Of a DNA stretch of 64,000 nucleotides, positions 31,406 to 43,039 are shown piece by piece. Each line of letters starts with the position of its first letter. Position 1 is the first letter of the stretch. Origin of the DNA: Pyrenochaeta sp. MPI-SDFR-AT-0127. Taxonomy: Eukaryota; Ascomycota; Dothideomycetes; Pleosporales; Cucurbitariaceae. The notes below the pieces were generated by a model. It made no database searches and was not told the origin of the DNA. It saw only the letters and a list, made by a program, of their open reading frames with translations. The translations under genes were made by a program, and so were the position numbers. The stretch spans positions 18,456 through 82,455 of the forward strand of contig JAGTJM010000100.1 of assembly GCA_020747015.1 (NCBI GenBank). The letters run 5' to 3'.

Positions 31406-32494
31406 GATGGGTAGCTCGTAGTTGAAAAGTGATACTATTCCAATCCATTATGGTTCTAGCCGGGGTCTTTATATGCTTCTTTCTCTGTGACTCTCAATTT
31501 GTGGACGACGTTGTTCTTTGTGTTGTTGGATATGCAAGAGCATATAGACTTGTTGGAAATGTCGCAAACGGTCCAGAAGTTGACATATGTTGCTGGTTAG
31601 TGTATGTTGTTGCAAAACCAGGACGACTGCTTCCTGCAACTTGTTAATTAATTAGTTCAGAGAACATATAGTTGCTATGAGCCACGTGACCGCCCATTCA
31701 ACTTGGAACACGCCCTGAAGCGAAGACATGCTAGCCTTATCAGGACGATTTATCAGAATTCCGATAAATCGCCTTGATTTGGCTTAGCGCAGGTGGCCGC
31801 TCTTCAGTATCTCCACCTCATATTTCTGCTCATCACCAAATATGTTATGCCTATATGAGAAAATACGCGCATGCAACTATAACGAGCTTACAGAAGATAA
31901 TGTGAATACTCTCCTTTAGATAGGGGAATCAACTTACACCTAATAGAATACTCTCCTTCGGCAAAGCTTTTTATGAAGCTAAAGAAGTATTTAAAAGCCC
32001 TACTAAGTATATCGAAAATCTAGTTGAGTTAACTCGAGTAAAGGTCCCGGCGTATATAAAAGAGTAGTGGTCGCAACCTCCTAGCTTCCTAGATTACGGT
32101 AAGGTAGATTATAATAATAGTACTGTACAGATACTCGTTAGCCTACAACGACTTTAAGCTTAAGTGAAAAATCTCTAAAAGCGCACCCTTTACGTTACTT
32201 TATTAGAATTGCACCTTAAATAAGCAGGCTTAGGCAATCTAGTAGCTCGTATCCTTAAATCCCCCAAGGCTGCTGTCCTCTTTAATACGGAGGCGCTGAA
32301 GACAAAATTGGCAGAATATCTCTACATCGGTCGGAAGTGGAAGAATATCATCAAAACCTTCGAAGAAATACACCAAGTCGAACAGAAACACGTCTCTGGG
32401 TTTCTCTGGAAGCTCTAAAAAGTTTGCAAAAGTACTATTTACCTCAGAACTTTATCGAATCTACTGAGGTTTCTGTGCCGAACCCATTGGTCGA
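31406..32494. other. Intergenic region with a partly RIP-like relic
   Basis: From about 31,880 to 32,280 the sequence turns A/T-rich with frequent in-frame stops and TA dinucleotides, as in the mutated repeats further right. Short unrelated frames lie on either side. No intact gene is seen. Confidence 0.4.
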
Positions 32495-33582
32495 GTGCCT
32501 GGAGGACGAAAGTCAAACCATACAAGACAATGCGATAGTCCAAACTGCACAATTGAGCTAGACACCTCAAGTGCTCCCCCAATCTCATTTATGCAACAAG
32601 GTGTATCTGGGTCAGATGAGCAACGTAAGCAAAACTCTGATTCAAGCACTCTAAGCTTTGGTGGTGGAAATAGACGTGCTCGTTCTGGTAGTTACAGTCA
32701 AAGTGGACAACAGAATCATGATCAAAATCCAAGAAAGAAGCAAAACGCGAACCAAGATGTAGCTATATCAAGAACGACTAATACCGCATCGACTGAACTC
32801 ATGCGCTGCATCCAGTTCATCTCAGGGAATTGCTGCGGCACAGAGGAGTTCATTTCATACTTGATACGATCTCTTAGAGACAAGCATCAAAATGTTTTTC
32901 TGCGACAATTGCCTAAGTCTAGTGGAACGAACGAGTAACGAGAAAGCGAAGGATACTTTCGACAGACACAAATCCGAAACCTGCCCCTCCAAATGCATCT
33001 GCTCTTCCAACCCAAAAGTTGCCGTAGGTTCAGGAACACCACACGACAGGACGACTGCATGCCCTCCTTTCTGGAATAAGATTGACAAAAAGAAGCGATG
33101 GATGTTCATTCAGTCTCGTCAACCCAACGATACAACCACCCGATGATATATTCACGGAAGGGCCGGGTTATCAACACAGCGACAAGGAAATGAGAAGACA
33201 AACAATTAAATCGAATGCTTCTAATCTAGGCAAACAGCAAGCTCTTATCGAGGAGGTAAGTCAGCTCAAAGCGAATAATGAAGCATTGCTTCTGCGAGAC
33301 AGGAACGTACAAGACGCCCTGAAGGACGCCAAACATGAATTACTAAAACTCAAACACGAACAAACAACGGCGCTGCGGGACTGCGAAGAGAAAGATTACT
33401 TGATAGAGCAGCTTTTGGAGTGCTTGGACAACAATCCCAGCTTTATCATGCCCAATTCCTTATTTGACAGGCTGAATAAGGTTTGTCCCGAAGTTATGAA
33501 TAAGCGGCTTTCACGTTTTGATCTTACACTCTATGATCAACTTACACCGGCTCCTACAGATGCTCGGACTAGCGACCTTTAG
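32495..33582 (+). pseudogene. Frameshifted gene with a Cys/His-rich segment and C-terminal coiled coil
   Basis: Three consecutive open segments in different frames read as one protein. The first ends in LIRSLRDKHQ (about 32,890), the second begins FFCDNCLSLVERTSN and runs through ETCPSKCICSS to KKKRWMFIQ (about 33,112), and the third continues LVNPTIQPPDDIFTEGPGY to the stop at 33582. Neither break has splice signals, and each is corrected by a single-base change. The Cys/His-rich stretch followed by an RW..I..L.NP block and PP is the layout of a common fungal C2H2-like family. The last part is a coiled coil (EEVSQLKANNEALLLRD). Probably a pseudogene; sequencing error is the alternative. Confidence 0.55.
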
Positions 33583-34262
33583 CCGTGACAATGGATGGGG
33601 CTGACATGGGTATTGTGACCGATTGCCTGTTTTAGTCGATTTGTACTGGTGACCTTACCGAGTTCAGTGATAGAGATTATGTCGGCACTTCTGATGGATC
33701 ATTTGTTACGGAAGTACTAGACAGCGTGGCGATTACGCATGAATCAGTCTGCAGAGCAGCCCTCACAGCTTCTAAGTAGTCCTAGGCAATACTTTTAGAT
33801 TCATAGTCACATAAGAAAGCCACACATATGTTGCGACAGGCAGAAATGATGATGGAGGTCCTATGCTGTGTGAAATTCGTTCTCGTGATAAAGAAAGTGT
33901 CTTCGTATACTTGAAAGGGAAGGTGTCCACGCGACTGTAATTCTTGTATAGGCACATATAATTTAGCTGAGGAAATATTGTATTGTATGGTGAAGGGCGT
34001 GTTTTCAAATTCGGAGGCGCCTGTAATTTGTTACATTGTTGTAAAGCCTGGATACCTGCGAATCTGTCTGTCACGACGATTGTTCCGCTACGAAGGGATG
34101 TACGCTACTAGTAGTCTCGCAGAGGGTTTCGAATGGCACTTGCGAAAATTAGTGTGCATCGATGTATTGAAGATAATCATGATACAATACTCGATACTTA
34201 ATGCTATTTATGTACAATTGGGCAAGACTAGCCGACTCGAATTCATGCCAAGAAATGATTGG
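33583..34262. other. Intergenic region, no gene seen
   Basis: About 680 bp, moderately A/T-rich, with no recognised gene or repeat. Confidence 0.4.
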
Positions 34263-35654
34263 CTACCAACTATCCGAATTCGTGAAGTCGGAAGGATACA
34301 AGGTGCGCCACTGCGAGACTAGCATGTTGGCAAGATCAACTTCACACGGTGTAAGCACACCTCGTTCCACAACATAGAAAAGTTGTCGGGCGAACACACC
34401 CTCCTGAGAGAATCCAAAACGAATATACTCATCTGAAGCCGCTGTGAGGAACGCCTCCTGGAGCGAAACCCCTGTATCATCTTCTGGTTCAATCCTAGCA
34501 TTGCCTTCATCTCGCTCTTGAGCATCCTCCCCTATCCATGCCCAATATGGCGGGCGAAAAGCGACACATTTTGGAGCAAAAAAGGATATGTCCCAGTCAA
34601 TAATACCTCTTATTTCCACTGAAGTGGAATCTTTAACTTCGGCAAGGATGTTTCGTGGAAAGAGATCATCGTGGACAAGATGAAAGCAGTCGCCTAACAG
34701 GCCAAGACGATCAAGCGAGCGTGCAACGACGATGATATCGGCCCAGAGTGCTTCATTCTTGGAGTATCCCATGCTTGCTTCGTAGGCGAGCCAGCGTTGG
34801 CAATGGACTATCAGGTACTTTAATGGCGTCTGTGCCTGGGCCGGTTCCGCACTGGGCTGGGCATAATCCGGAAAGGCTTCAGCAACGGTGTAGGTTGGGA
34901 CAGCAAACTGCTTGAGCTTGGATTCCCAACCTCTTATATCCGCGGCATTTTCACCTGATATCATTCCAGCTGCAGGTGCAGTGATTGCAGCAATTTTCTC
35001 AACGATGTGGGTCATCTGCTTACTATTTAGTGTATCCATGAGAACCTCGAGAGTTTGGCCCCGAATACGATTTTGTAGTATATATGGCTTCTGGAGTGCA
35101 TTATCCTTGCCTAGATCGTACTTGATTACTTTAGGCAATGGTATTGCCAGACATGATTGCAGAATCTGAAGAACAGCTACATCACGGCCCATGTCATTTC
35201 CCAGTATTGTGAATTCATTGCCGTCATGAAATGGAAACCGGATTGCATAATCTTGATGATCAGAAGATCGTTGCACTTTAGCCGTTCGACAAAGGCGGGA
35301 AAAAAAGTTTTGAACTGTAGCAGCAAGGCCTTGAAATGGCTCTGACTGCCAAATTGTCACTCCCATAACTTGGTTGTATGAGCCCCAGCCAATCTCTTCG
35401 ATGATCATTTGCGACGAACCCTTGATTTCTGGGAAGAGCTCCGATACCAATTGTAATAACCTTACTTGGAGAATATCGTAGTAGGCTTGATCGTATTGCT
35501 CCAGAGGACTCTGTTCACTGAATTGCGGCATAGCGTAAGTTGTGGGAAGTGCACTAGACAACGCAGTACTAGCGCTTGATGTAGTGCTCCAAGAAGCCCT
35601 CGAGGAAGACCATACGTGTAATCCATGAGGAGGAACCACCTTGAGCGCACACAT
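34263..35654 (-). CDS. Aminoglycoside phosphotransferase (APH)-like kinase family protein
   Basis: Protein-kinase-fold small-molecule kinase family that is greatly expanded in filamentous fungi, with mostly unknown substrates. Single exon, 463 aa. The nucleotide-binding region lies near residues 85-145 (EEIGWGSYNQVM, then YAIRFPF). The catalytic loop reads LVHDDLFPRNIL (about His328, Asp330, Asn335). The metal-binding Asp lies in IIDWDISFFAP (about Asp353). PYILQNRIRGQTL matches the family's PYILMERIPG block. The first 40 residues are Ser/Thr-rich. A second, broken member of the family lies at 44,262-45,161. Confidence 0.85.
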   Translation of the reverse strand: MCALKVVPPHGLHVWSSSRASWSTTSSASTALSSALPTTYAMPQFSEQSPLEQYDQAYYDILQVRLLQLVSELFPEIKGSSQMIIEEIGWGSYNQVMGVTIWQSEPFQGLAATVQNFFSRLCRTAKVQRSSDHQDYAIRFPFHDGNEFTILGNDMGRDVAVLQILQSCLAIPLPKVIKYDLGKDNALQKPYILQNRIRGQTLEVLMDTLNSKQMTHIVEKIAAITAPAAGMISGENAADIRGWESKLKQFAVPTYTVAEAFPDYAQPSAEPAQAQTPLKYLIVHCQRWLAYEASMGYSKNEALWADIIVVARSLDRLGLLGDCFHLVHDDLFPRNILAEVKDSTSVEIRGIIDWDISFFAPKCVAFRPPYWAWIGEDAQERDEGNARIEPEDDTGVSLQEAFLTAASDEYIRFGFSQEGVFARQLFYVVERGVLTPCEVDLANMLVSQWRTLYPSDFTNSDSW

Positions 35655-36128
35655 TTCGAGGTTCGATAGAGGTATAAGTAGTAGATAATTAGTGAATCTT
35701 TCGGTTATTTGGAGGAATTATAGGTTGCGACGGGAGTTATATAGGCTGAATCAACGCATTGTGTATAACCAACTGGCATTATATATTGACAATGTATTAC
35801 GAAAAGTCAGTGGTGAAAGTTCATCTTCAGTGTGAAAGTGCAATAAGGCATTCTTGTCGCAATCAGTCTTGGGAGTAAGCAAACAAGTATGTCATTTGAT
35901 TTGCTCTCGTTGCAGGAAGAAGGACATGTCTCCGGTCACCTAGCGTATTATGCTCCAAGAGCAAATCATACGCCAAGCTTGTTTGTTCCCAAGTCTAGTC
36001 GCGATTGTGTCAGCATAGCGCCAAAGCACAGTGATGTGCTGAAGGCATTGTGTTTTGCTCATAGGTGCTATGAAATATGGAAAAAGCGTTTGGTAAGAAA
36101 ACGTCAACGCAACTCAAAGTCATGCAGC
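35655..36128. other. Intergenic region, no gene seen
   Basis: About 470 bp between the kinase start and the phosphatase stop, both on the minus strand. Nothing recognised. Confidence 0.4.
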
Positions 36129-36779
36129 CTAGATTTCATCCACCGGAATCAATACTGCCGCACCCTCTTCGTCATTTTTGATCGCATAGGATTTCCATCC
36201 AGCTTTGGGCAAATCGATATTCTCATCACCAGACAGGAATTTCATAAACACACCATGCGTGACAATTACAATATCTTTCCTCTCATTGTCACGTAAGGCC
36301 AAGGTTAGTTGCTTGATCTTCTCCCTCACCCTTGCTGCCCTTAGCGTGACTGATTCGTCGTCTGCTGCATATCGCCCTGATTTAACCTGCCAATTCTCAT
36401 TGAATTGCTCCAAATCCAAGTTCAAGAACTCTTGTTTCAACGATTGGCGGTCCGAGCCAGTATCGCAAGGCATCGCGCTCCGTTCTTGCAGATCAGGGTC
36501 TAAACTGAGCGCGATGCCGTCTTTAACGCCAGATCCAGAGGCTTCGTCAAAGTACCGTTTATCAAGAACATGGCGAAATCCTGTAAGAGAAGTCTGGATG
36601 GTTCGTCGAAGTGGAGAGCTGATTATTGCTGCAACTTTGTCCGGATGAGGAAACGTGGTGACTAGTTGAGCGGCTTGGGTGTAACCGAGCGTAGTCAAGG
36701 ACGGATCAAGCTGAGAAAAATCTTTGGAAACGTTGTGTTCTGATTCAGCATGGCGGACAAGATAGATGATCGGCGCCAT
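36129..36779 (-). CDS. Histidine phosphatase (phosphoglycerate mutase-like) family protein
   Basis: Single exon, 216 aa from the ATG at 36779; a 14-residue in-frame extension upstream lacks family resemblance. The RHG-type active site reads LVRHAESEHN near residue 7. The supporting Arg is in SPLRRTIQTS and the second catalytic His in VIVTHGVFMKF. Acidic region DPDLQERS carries the usual general acid. The variant fits fungal phosphoglycerate-mutase-like phosphatases of unknown substrate rather than glycolytic mutase. Confidence 0.9.
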   Translation of the reverse strand: MAPIIYLVRHAESEHNVSKDFSQLDPSLTTLGYTQAAQLVTTFPHPDKVAAIISSPLRRTIQTSLTGFRHVLDKRYFDEASGSGVKDGIALSLDPDLQERSAMPCDTGSDRQSLKQEFLNLDLEQFNENWQVKSGRYAADDESVTLRAARVREKIKQLTLALRDNERKDIVIVTHGVFMKFLSGDENIDLPKAGWKSYAIKNDEEGAAVLIPVDEI

Positions 36780-37238
36780 GATTCTTGACTGGTATAGAAG
36801 ATAGAAGCTGCCTTTGAACAATGTATAGCGAGATCTGAGGTATGGCGCAATCTATGCCAAGAATTGCGTCGTACCCTCTGAATCGTCTATCAAGCCCGCT
36901 TGAATTCACACAGCCTTTATCAGATCAATTCAAGTCAGTTCAGAAAGCCAAATTGTCATGACTAACGTAAGACTGTCAACGAGAGAATTACACAAATACA
37001 AATGAATGGGTGTGCTGATTCACGTGAGCATCGGCGGCTCAGCCTATCATGACTCATGGATTTCCAAGAATCGTCCTCGCTTAGTTTTTTCGATCTTGCC
37101 TTGGCATTGTCAATCATGGGAAGTGCACGTGGGCGAGCTATTGGATCGGCTGCGGATGTTCAATTCCTGCTTGCCAGCCCTCTCTGGACTTGACCTTCAT
37201 ACTGTAACTGAAGGTCGTTCTCTGTTTGGCCCTCAAAG
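36780..37238. other. Divergent intergenic region between phosphatase and chromate transporter genes
   Basis: About 460 bp between two genes transcribed away from each other, with no other gene recognised. Confidence 0.4.
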
Positions 37239-39016
37239 ATGTCGCTTTCTTCTGTCATTAGTACTTTACGCGTACATGCCCGCTCCCAGCGCAATAATTC
37301 ATTTCGAGCTAACACAGAAAAACTACAATGGCGGCTCGCAGAGATGTTCTTGAGAACATGGGACCTAGGCTTCACAGCTTTCGGCGGGCCACCCGTACAC
37401 TTCCAGATCCTCCATCGCAGATTTGTGGAAGGTGTTGGATTCGGCGGCGGGAGCAAATGGATTGATGAACAGACGGTAAGCATACAATGACACAAAAGTC
37501 AACAACGCTAGTCTGTCAGGGGTACATGTTGCTCATTTGAATGCAGTATCAAGAACTCTTTGGGATATGCCAAGCACTCCCAGGTCCGGGCTCAACAAAG
37601 ATGATATTTTGTATTGCAATGATCCGTGCAGGCATCATTGGGGCCATCTTCACTTTCCTCCTTTGGAGCTTGCCTGGCGCAATCGGAATGTATGGTCTGT
37701 CTCTGGGTGTTCAGAAAATGCCTGACCGATTGCCACCTGCCGTATATGCCCTACTTAGTGGGCTAAATGCAAGTACCGTTGGTATTGTCGCACTGGCCGC
37801 TGTGCAAGTAGGTTGCTTGTAGTTACGAATCTGGATGTGTGATAGCTGATGATCCGTAGTTGGCAGAGAAAGCCATTCGAGACGATCTCACAAGGATCCT
37901 AGTTATCATGGGCGCTTGCGCCGGCTTATGCTACAATGCACTATGGTACTTTCCCGTTCTGATATTGATAGGTGGAGTAGCTACCGTTATTTGGGACGTT
38001 TGGCTACAGCGGACAATTGGCAAGATGCAAGCGAAATTAGAAGCGAAGAGAAGGCGCCCGAGAAATGAAGGAGGGGATGCTGAAAGAGTCAACATATCTC
38101 CAAGCATCCCATTGGAGGAACATGCGCAAACTGGTTCAGCAAAGCTTGTCCAACGGAAACCTCAGGCTGAAAGCTCAAAAGGACATGCATCGACTGAACA
38201 TAACTCTGCTGGACAAGATCAGGTTGCAAACAGTGTGGTGAGTGCAGACGCGGAAGGTGTAGCAGCAGCTCCTGTCGCAGACACGAAGACTCATAATATC
38301 TCTGTCAAATTGGGCATATCGTTCGTAGTAGGCTTCCTGAGTACTTTCCCACATCTCGTTATACAAGCTCAATCTAACTTAATACAGTATCGTTTATCAC
38401 AATCATGGTCCTCCGGGGTGTTCTTCGCAGTAGGCCTCGTCCGTTCGATCTCTTTTCGAACATGTATCTTGCTGGTACCATCATTTTTGGTGGTGGACCA
38501 GTCGTGATCCCCCTCCTTCGTTCGTACGTTGTTGATCCTGGCTGGGTTTCGCCTCGCGACTTCCTCCTTGGTCTTGCAATAATTCAGGCTTTCCCTGGGC
38601 CAAATTTCAATTTTGCAGTCTACCTAGGCGCATTGGCACTTGCCGGTTCAGGTACTCCTACGATCTTTGGCGCATTCCTAGGGTATTTAGGTATTTTCTT
38701 CCCGGGTATCGTCCTTGCAGTTGGTGTGCAGTCGATATGGCAAGCACTGAGGGCGAAGGCGTGGGTCGTTAGTCTACTCCGGGGTATCAATGCTACCGCT
38801 GTGGGGCTCGTCTTTACCGCTGTGTATCGTCTTTGGGAAATTGGATACTTGACGCCGGAGAGCAGCAACGGGAGTAGCCTCGCCCTGGAACCATTTTGGG
38901 TCGTTGTCGCTGCTATTACCTATGCAGAGACGGCCTGGTTCAAGATCCCACCGGCCATGGCGATTGTATTTGGCGCGGTCCTGGGCTTGACGTGGTATGG
39001 CGCTGTTGGTCAGTGA
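37239..39016 (+). CDS. Chromate ion transporter (CHR family)
   Basis: Membrane transporter of the ChrA/CHR superfamily, which exports chromate in bacteria and occurs in many fungi. Four exons: 37239-37475, 37547-37807, 37860-38340 and 38388-39016, giving 535 aa with two homologous halves. The half-specific signatures are visible: LGFTAFGGPPVHFQIL with FGICQALPGPGSTKM in the first half, and GTIIFGGGPVVIPLL with GLAIIQAFPGPNFNFAVYLG in the second. A hydrophilic, charged loop of about 110 residues (from KMQAKLEAKRRRPRNEGG) links them, as in other fungal long-chain members. The last intron (GTACTT..CTAAC..ACAG) restores VGFLISFITIMVLRG. Confidence 0.92.
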
Positions 39017-39991
39017 GAGTAGATCGCTTTGGGCTTGAACAAGTTCGTCCGTTTCGAGTAGTAGCAGACCATATAATCATCTCCATTAGACAGAGCGATC
39101 TCTACCCATTCCCTTCGTGTCCTTTCATGTGCGGAGAAGAGCCCTAACGTCCTTCACATGCGTCGCAATACACACCGTGCTGAAACAAAGTCCTGGTACT
39201 TCGTATTCAAGTTACAATTATACTCCAGGAACGTCCGATGATCTGACTTTTTAATAGCAGTGAGATTATATAACTTCTTTAGAACACAGTCTGCCTTTAT
39301 AACTCTTGAATTTCAGTCACGTTGCCTTTCCTCCAAAATACAAACAAGCACTGCTTTGTTTGACAAGTAGACGCCTTATCCTAAACTGCCTGCCCATAAT
39401 AGCTTATTGCGGCTTCATACCTCACACACAGAATCAGTCGCTAGTATAGGATCTACCCGTGATGCGCAGCAGTTTTCACGAGCTTCGTGGCTGCTGTGGT
39501 ATGCTGGGACTTGCGATGTTGCTGCTCTGGTCGGTACCTCAAAATTGAGCGAACAAATGAAAGGCCAGGACACGCGGACAATAAAGCGGTGTTATATTTT
39601 ACGCAACATATTCACGCTATAAATGGTGGATTTGTGGCCGTGTTTGATCATTCACGACTAGTAACACAGTCTCTGGACCGGCTCTCAAATATGACTACAT
39701 CTCGTCAACAAAAGACGCATCCTAAGATGTTCTCTATTATCATTAAGCCCTTCGAAGTCGCACTAGCTCTCTTCCATTGCCATATGCGTACTCCGACCCT
39801 TCTACCCAATCACTACCTGCACGAACGCAGTGATCCAGAATGAACCCCCCGCCACGGGCAACGTCGTTGCTACAAGGAGATCAAATGTTAGTTCTACGTT
39901 TATCTACCTGAGTTTCTCGGTACCTCTAAATTGGATATCTTGATATCTAGGGTATCCCGAGCGATCTAAGCCACATTATCGATGGGGATGC
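39017..39991. other. Intergenic region, no gene seen
   Basis: Nearly 1 kb between convergent genes. Only short frames without resemblance are present. Confidence 0.4.
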
Positions 39992-40513
39992 CTACCAAGA
40001 AGAGTTTGTTTCGCCGTCGGTTGTCATTGCGGCAGTATTAAGCTTGCACTGCATATAAACGTTGCGGCAGTCGTTTGCACCTCTGCGGGCGACGGCGTTG
40101 ATACATGCGACAGCATCCACGATCTAGTTAAAAGAGCGATGTTAGTGAAACCACTGGGTTGACATGTTGAGGATTAATTAGCTCATTGTACATACCAGAC
40201 ACTCAGTATTTGGCTGCTCATAGCAGGTGGCGCGCTTCTGAATCAAACTACAACTAGACTTGGCTATATTTGGATAAATGTCAGCTTCAAAGTAGACACA
40301 ACATACAGGATAGGAAGTCAATATACCTGCCGATGGAGTACTGAACTGCCCATTCTTATAGGCATTGATGACCTCCTCGGGTGTCATGTTATCTCCATTA
40401 GGATCCTCAAGTATGCCATCAACCCATTCGGAGAAGGATGTAACTGCCTTAGCCGCAGCTATAGCTTGACTAAGGGCCAATAGAGAGGCGACATAAGGGA
40501 TGAGTTTTACCAT
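39992..40513 (-). CDS. Small secreted Cys-containing protein, effector-like
   Basis: Three exons, 40513-40327, 40263-40196 and 40123-39992, with introns of 63 and 72 bp (GTATAT..GCTGAC..ATAG and GTATGT..CTAAC..CTAG). The product is 128 aa. The N-terminus MVKLIPYVASLLALSQAIAA is a clear signal peptide, so the mature protein is about 105 aa and secreted. The mature part has six Cys spaced across the last 65 residues, enough for three disulfides, and no recognised domain. An unspliced reading would end early and lose half the Cys, so the spliced model is preferred. Size, secretion signal and location beside repeats fit a candidate effector; no function is claimed. Confidence 0.75.
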
Positions 40514-41474
40514 TCCGCTGTTTGGATGCAAATAGTATGTTAGACGTGGATCTGTGTAGATTAGGGGAGAGGACTAAAGACAGCGAGAAACCGTCACTAC
40601 TTATAGGTAGTCGAGAGTGCGCGGAATCTGCACTAGATGGTAGCCCAGTTAAAGGAGGATTACATAGCAATAATAAAGTCATATTCGTCGAGTAAAAATG
40701 GTGTCCCACAAATGAATTAGCTAACCTTTGATATTTGGTTTTTGTTCTCCTTTGGTTCAGAATATAGTATATACTGCTGACATGCATCAAAAGTAATACT
40801 TGTAACACATATTTTACAGCCTCTAAGTGTCCAAAACTGGTTCGAATTTAGCCGGAAACATTCTATTTATTGCTGATATGCGTGAGTGTAAACACTTTAT
40901 AGTGAAAGTTCTTACTGCGTAGCAGCAATCTATTGTCGGGGCTGTGCGAAAAAGCACTACTGTCAGCCAGGCTGAGAGCCAGACCCAGCTGGATCGACCA
41001 TATGTACTTTCCTGTGGAGTATACTTAGTAGTCTCTGATTACTGCGAACCTTCTTGGTTGCATGGTGAAGTTAGTGCAAAACTGTGTCTTGACAATCACG
41101 GTGAATTGGCTGTGAAAAGCTCCGCTCTAATTAGCTAAACGAATGTACAAAACGCTATAGTTACTAATCTTAAGGATCTATCTGTTCTATGCATAGCATA
41201 CTGCACAAGGTTAATCAGGTAATTGCGCTATAATATCGTCAAACATAGCTGATATGTCCTGGCACCATGCGAGCACAGAGGAACTCCTGGAAGGTACAAA
41301 TCTAGCTCAGTACTGCTATTACTATTGATATTATTATTTCTATGGTTACTAATTGCCATATGGTCCTCTTAAGTATCAGCCGACCTTCCTCATCGCTCTA
41401 ACGTAGGGGTAGAAAGCTAAACGGGGCTTGACGGTTTTATTGAACCGTCTGGTAGCGTCACCAATACCATAGTA
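40514..41474. other. Intergenic region next to a repeat element, no gene seen
   Basis: About 960 bp. The end nearest the element contains a perfect 7-bp-stem hairpin (GACGGTT..AACCGTC, 41430-41449) just outside the inverted repeat. Nothing coding was recognised. Confidence 0.4.
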
Positions 41475-41637
41475 AGGTCCCTCCCTACGTAGAGCGACAC
41501 TCGGCGTAACAGGATACTTTTTCTTTCAGGCGTTCAGTTTACTAGTAGCGTTCCAGTATATAAAAAAGCGCAACGTGTATGAATTTTACAGCTATTATTC
41601 TCCTAGCACGTTAACCTCCAGTACTGAAAAGCGCGCC
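41475..41637 (+). repeat. Left terminal inverted repeat of the 2.3-kb element
   Basis: Inverted copy of 43648-43810. It contains CAGTATATAAAAAAGCGC, a TATA-box match pointing into the element. Confidence 0.8.
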
Positions 41638-42787
41638 GTTGACTATGCTGTCACTCGTTCTGTTAGTGCGGTCTATAAACTCTCCTCTGACACCGCCTAT
41701 TCATTCACGACGGTTTACATCTATAAAGAGCTCAGTAGGCTAGAAACGAAGCCAAGATAGCAAAGATTAAGGCTGCAGACTCGGAAGGCTAACTTAAGCT
41801 ATGGAGGGTGCATGCCGGCAGCCAAACCGCGTCTGATAGAACGTGCGTGTTTAGCGGCTCTTAGCACGCAGAAGCCTGCAGTAGTGTGCTAAGATATCTG
41901 CCTGCTGCGCTGCGCATTGTGGCAAAGAACTGCGGCTCTAAACGTTGTGGTCCTTAGGCAGTAGTTATTCCCGACTTGGTCGCACCAATTGTACTGTATA
42001 ACGCAGGTGGTTATGCTGACTGAAGCTAGGGAGGGTAGGGAAAAACTGTAATCTAAACGAGACTGAGGTACGCATGGGACGATAGGTTAGCGGCATGCGA
42101 GCGGAAACTGCAAGTGCATATGAGTGTACATAGCGATTCCAAACGCTCAACTACGGCAGAGGCTCGTCAGCCCGTCGCGAATCCACGCCGAGGGCAGAAT
42201 TATTGCGCCAGGCGATCACGCCTAAGTCTTGTCAGCTTGGGACTACGAAGCGCATCTAGTATAGTACAGTATGGCAAACACATAACAAAGATTTGAGACC
42301 ACTTGGTGTCGCGCCACGTAGAGTTAAGCTACTTAGGATGAAAACCCACTACTACTCAAGGGGCCCCAGATCCATTCTCTAGGCGATAGTACTCTACGTC
42401 AACGGATTGCATTGCGGGCTACGCCTTACCGACTAAAGGCTTTTATTAGGGGGGTTTAGTAGGTGTCTAGCTATACTGTACTAGGAAGCACCCTTGTTTA
42501 TAAGCACGTATTCGAGACTAGAGGTTAATAACAGCCAGCGGCACGGTTAATAGAACACGCAGCTCCTACCGCATAGGGCATAAGCATTGAAGATTAATAG
42601 GCTGTCGTCTACGAATCATTTCGACACGGCGTTGGTACAATTATTTCCCGGCCGTGTAAGCGGTCTCTATGTGGCACAGTCGGAGGCATATTCTAGAGAC
42701 TACTTAAGTACTTAAAGCACTACATCGCCCACATATCGTGGGTCAGTTTAAATATTTTTCTTGCAACGATACTAGCCATTTAAGACT

Positions 42788-43039
42788 ATGGTAATAATTA
42801 CTCTCAGCCGCGTTGCACTTCTTTTCGTTATCTTTTTATCAATTGCTACTTCTCAGTACGTAGCCTGTAGGGCTCCAAGTTCGACTAGTGTTTGTAGGAC
42901 TTCTTGCAACTGCTCTTGCCTTGGGGCCAATCTTGTTTGCAACCCTACCTCCTCTGTTTGCAATGCCTCTACGCTTGCCGGGTGCAAGGGAAATTGTGAT
43001 TGCGCCCAACCAAAGGAGCAATACTACGTAGGTAAGTGA
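42788..43039 (+). CDS. Small secreted Cys-rich protein inside a TIR element
   Basis: Open frame of 83 aa. MVIITLSRVALLFVIFLSIATSQ-type start is a strong signal peptide, so about 60 residues remain after cleavage. Ten Cys follow in a dense pattern (CRTSCNCSC, later CKGNCDC), enough for five disulfides; no known family was recognised. The frame ends GGTAAGTGA, and GTAAGT is a perfect splice donor. A TACTAAC branch-point match at about 43,115-43,121 and an AG at 43,133 would extend the protein by about 18 residues, so the 3' end is uncertain. It is the only plausible gene inside the 2.3-kb element. Effector-like by size and composition only. Confidence 0.65.
   Translation: MVIITLSRVALLFVIFLSIATSQYVACRAPSSTSVCRTSCNCSCLGANLVCNPTSSVCNASTLAGCKGNCDCAQPKEQYYVGK

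Noticed and set aside
41430..41449. Hairpin GACGGTT..AACCGTC as a terminator
   Set aside because: No transcription unit ends there and no T run follows; noted only as a structure next to the TIR element.
41575..41760. Short frame just inside the left inverted repeat as a transposase fragment
   Set aside because: No transposase motif is visible and the frame is not preserved in the right-hand repeat.
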